The notes under the pieces: generated by a model | Told to the model about the DNA's origin: nothing | Seen by the model: only the letters and a program-made list of their open reading frames with translations | Database searches by the model: none | Position numbers and translations under genes: made by a program | In this document: positions 49,482-50,126 of the stretch, piece by piece | How the letters are laid out: each line of letters begins with the position of its first letter | Numbering within the stretch: the first letter of the stretch is position 1 | From: Verrucomicrobia bacterium Tous-C9LFEB | GTDB lineage: Bacteria; Acidobacteriota; Terriglobia; Terriglobales; Acidobacteriaceae | DNA length: 50,126 nt | Direction: 5' to 3' | Assembly (NCBI GenBank): GCA_903970445.1 | Contig: CAJCIP010000057.1 | Location: 1-50,126 of the forward strand

Positions 49482-50126
49482 ATGAAAGATACAGGCTCAC
49501 TTGGACCTCTCACGTTAGAACCTTTGCTTGTCGAGCGCATCTGGGGCGAAGAAAAGATCCATGACTGGTATCCGCAGCCAGCGCCCGGAACACGCATTGG
49601 CGAGGTTTGGCTGACTGCCGAGGAGTGTCGCGTCGAAGGTACGTCAGAAACGTTGCGCGCGACCGCTTCCCGCGCATCCGTGGCGCTCGGCAACGAACGC
49701 CGCGAAGGCTTCCCACTTCTGATCAAGCTGCTTTACCCCCACGAGAAGCTTTCGGTGCAAGTTCATCCGAATGACGAACAGGCTGCCGAACGCCTACATG
49801 AACCACGGGGCAAGACGGAATGCTGGTATGTACTTTCTGCTGAGCCCGGTGCGCAGATAGCTCTTGGCTTCATGGAAGATCTGAATGCTGCCGAGATGCG
49901 GAACGCGATAGATGATGGGACGATCGAAAGCAAGCTGCGCCGTATCACCGTGAAGGCTGGTGACATGTTCCTGGTAGACGCGGGTACGGTGCATGCCATA
50001 GGGCCGGGCATGGTGGTGCTTGAGACCCAGCAGTACAGCGACACCACATTTCGTCTTTGGGATTATGGCCGTCCGCGCGAGCTGCACCTCGATGCGGGTC
50101 TGGCGGTTGCGCGAAGCCGAACCGCC
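49482..50126 (+). CDS. manA: Mannose-6-phosphate isomerase, class I (cut by window end)
   Basis: The first 215 residues of a cupin-type zinc isomerase that interconverts mannose 6-phosphate and fructose 6-phosphate in the cytoplasm. LLIKLLYPHEKLSVQVHPND carries the zinc-binding Gln and His, GKTECWYVLSAEPGAQIALG the metal Glu, and GDMFLVDAGTVHAIGPGMVVLE the second conserved histidine region. This resembles the short bacterial (Bacillus ManA/Pmi) form. GAAGGA lies just before the ATG. The 3' part is outside the window. It may serve GDP-mannose supply or feed mannose from the surrounding glycan locus into glycolysis. Confidence 0.93.
   Translation, partial: MKDTGSLGPLTLEPLLVERIWGEEKIHDWYPQPAPGTRIGEVWLTAEECRVEGTSETLRATASRASVALGNERREGFPLLIKLLYPHEKLSVQVHPNDEQAAERLHEPRGKTECWYVLSAEPGAQIALGFMEDLNAAEMRNAIDDGTIESKLRRITVKAGDMFLVDAGTVHAIGPGMVVLETQQYSDTTFRLWDYGRPRELHLDAGLAVARSRTA

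Overview
The window looks like a stretch of chromosome from an Acidobacteriota of the Terriglobia type (Granulicella/Terriglobus/Edaphobacter-like). This is inferred from gene content: two very large TonB-dependent receptors with an N-terminal carboxypeptidase-regulatory-like domain and no SusD partner, three CRTAC1 (FG-GAP + ASPIC/UnbV) proteins, secreted TPR proteins and a multihaem cytochrome/TPR fusion. I see no insertion sequence, prophage, CRISPR array or rRNA. One tRNA-Ser(GCU) is present.

Layout. (1) 1-7.0 kb is housekeeping and small genes: 5' part of hemE, an outer-membrane barrel protein, inorganic pyrophosphatase, an APC permease, tRNA-Ser with promoter and terminator, two small proteins sharing a short D-x-V-x-[LV]-S-like motif, an SDR oxidoreductase and an ECF sigma factor. 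(2) 7.06-18.7 kb is one long minus-strand run: TonB-dependent receptor, MHS-type MFS transporter, exported carboxylesterase, a complete SmoEFGK-like polyol ABC transporter and a mannitol-dehydrogenase-family enzyme. (3) 18.9-25.3 kb holds an IclR regulator, a fused E1 alpha/beta 2-oxoacid dehydrogenase, a tannase/feruloyl esterase and a divergent D-lactate-dehydrogenase-type flavoprotein. (4) 25.3-42.5 kb is a 17-kb minus-strand run: TPR protein, two CRTAC1 proteins, GH13, sugar MFS transporter, a large (alpha/alpha)6-type glycosidase, a TPR-CRTAC1 fusion, a second GH13 and a GH27. (5) 42.7 kb to the end runs divergently: a second TonB receptor, a TPR protein, a seven-haem cytochrome with TPRs and the start of manA.

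How it may work. Regions 2 and 3 seem linked by a palindrome of the form CTCAA-N4-TTGAG found upstream of three transcription units (TonB receptor, tannase, flavoprotein); IclR is the obvious candidate to bind it. The gene set suggests uptake of esterified compounds, ester cleavage in the periplasm, and separate import of a polyol and an organic acid. This is a hypothesis from content and context. Regions 4 and 5 look like an alpha-glucan/alpha-galactoside utilisation locus without SusD, in which TPR, CRTAC1 and multihaem proteins take up as much of the locus as the hydrolases do. A LacI-type palindrome lies in the divergent control region at 42.5 kb. The role of the CRTAC1/TPR/cytochrome set is the least explained part of the window.
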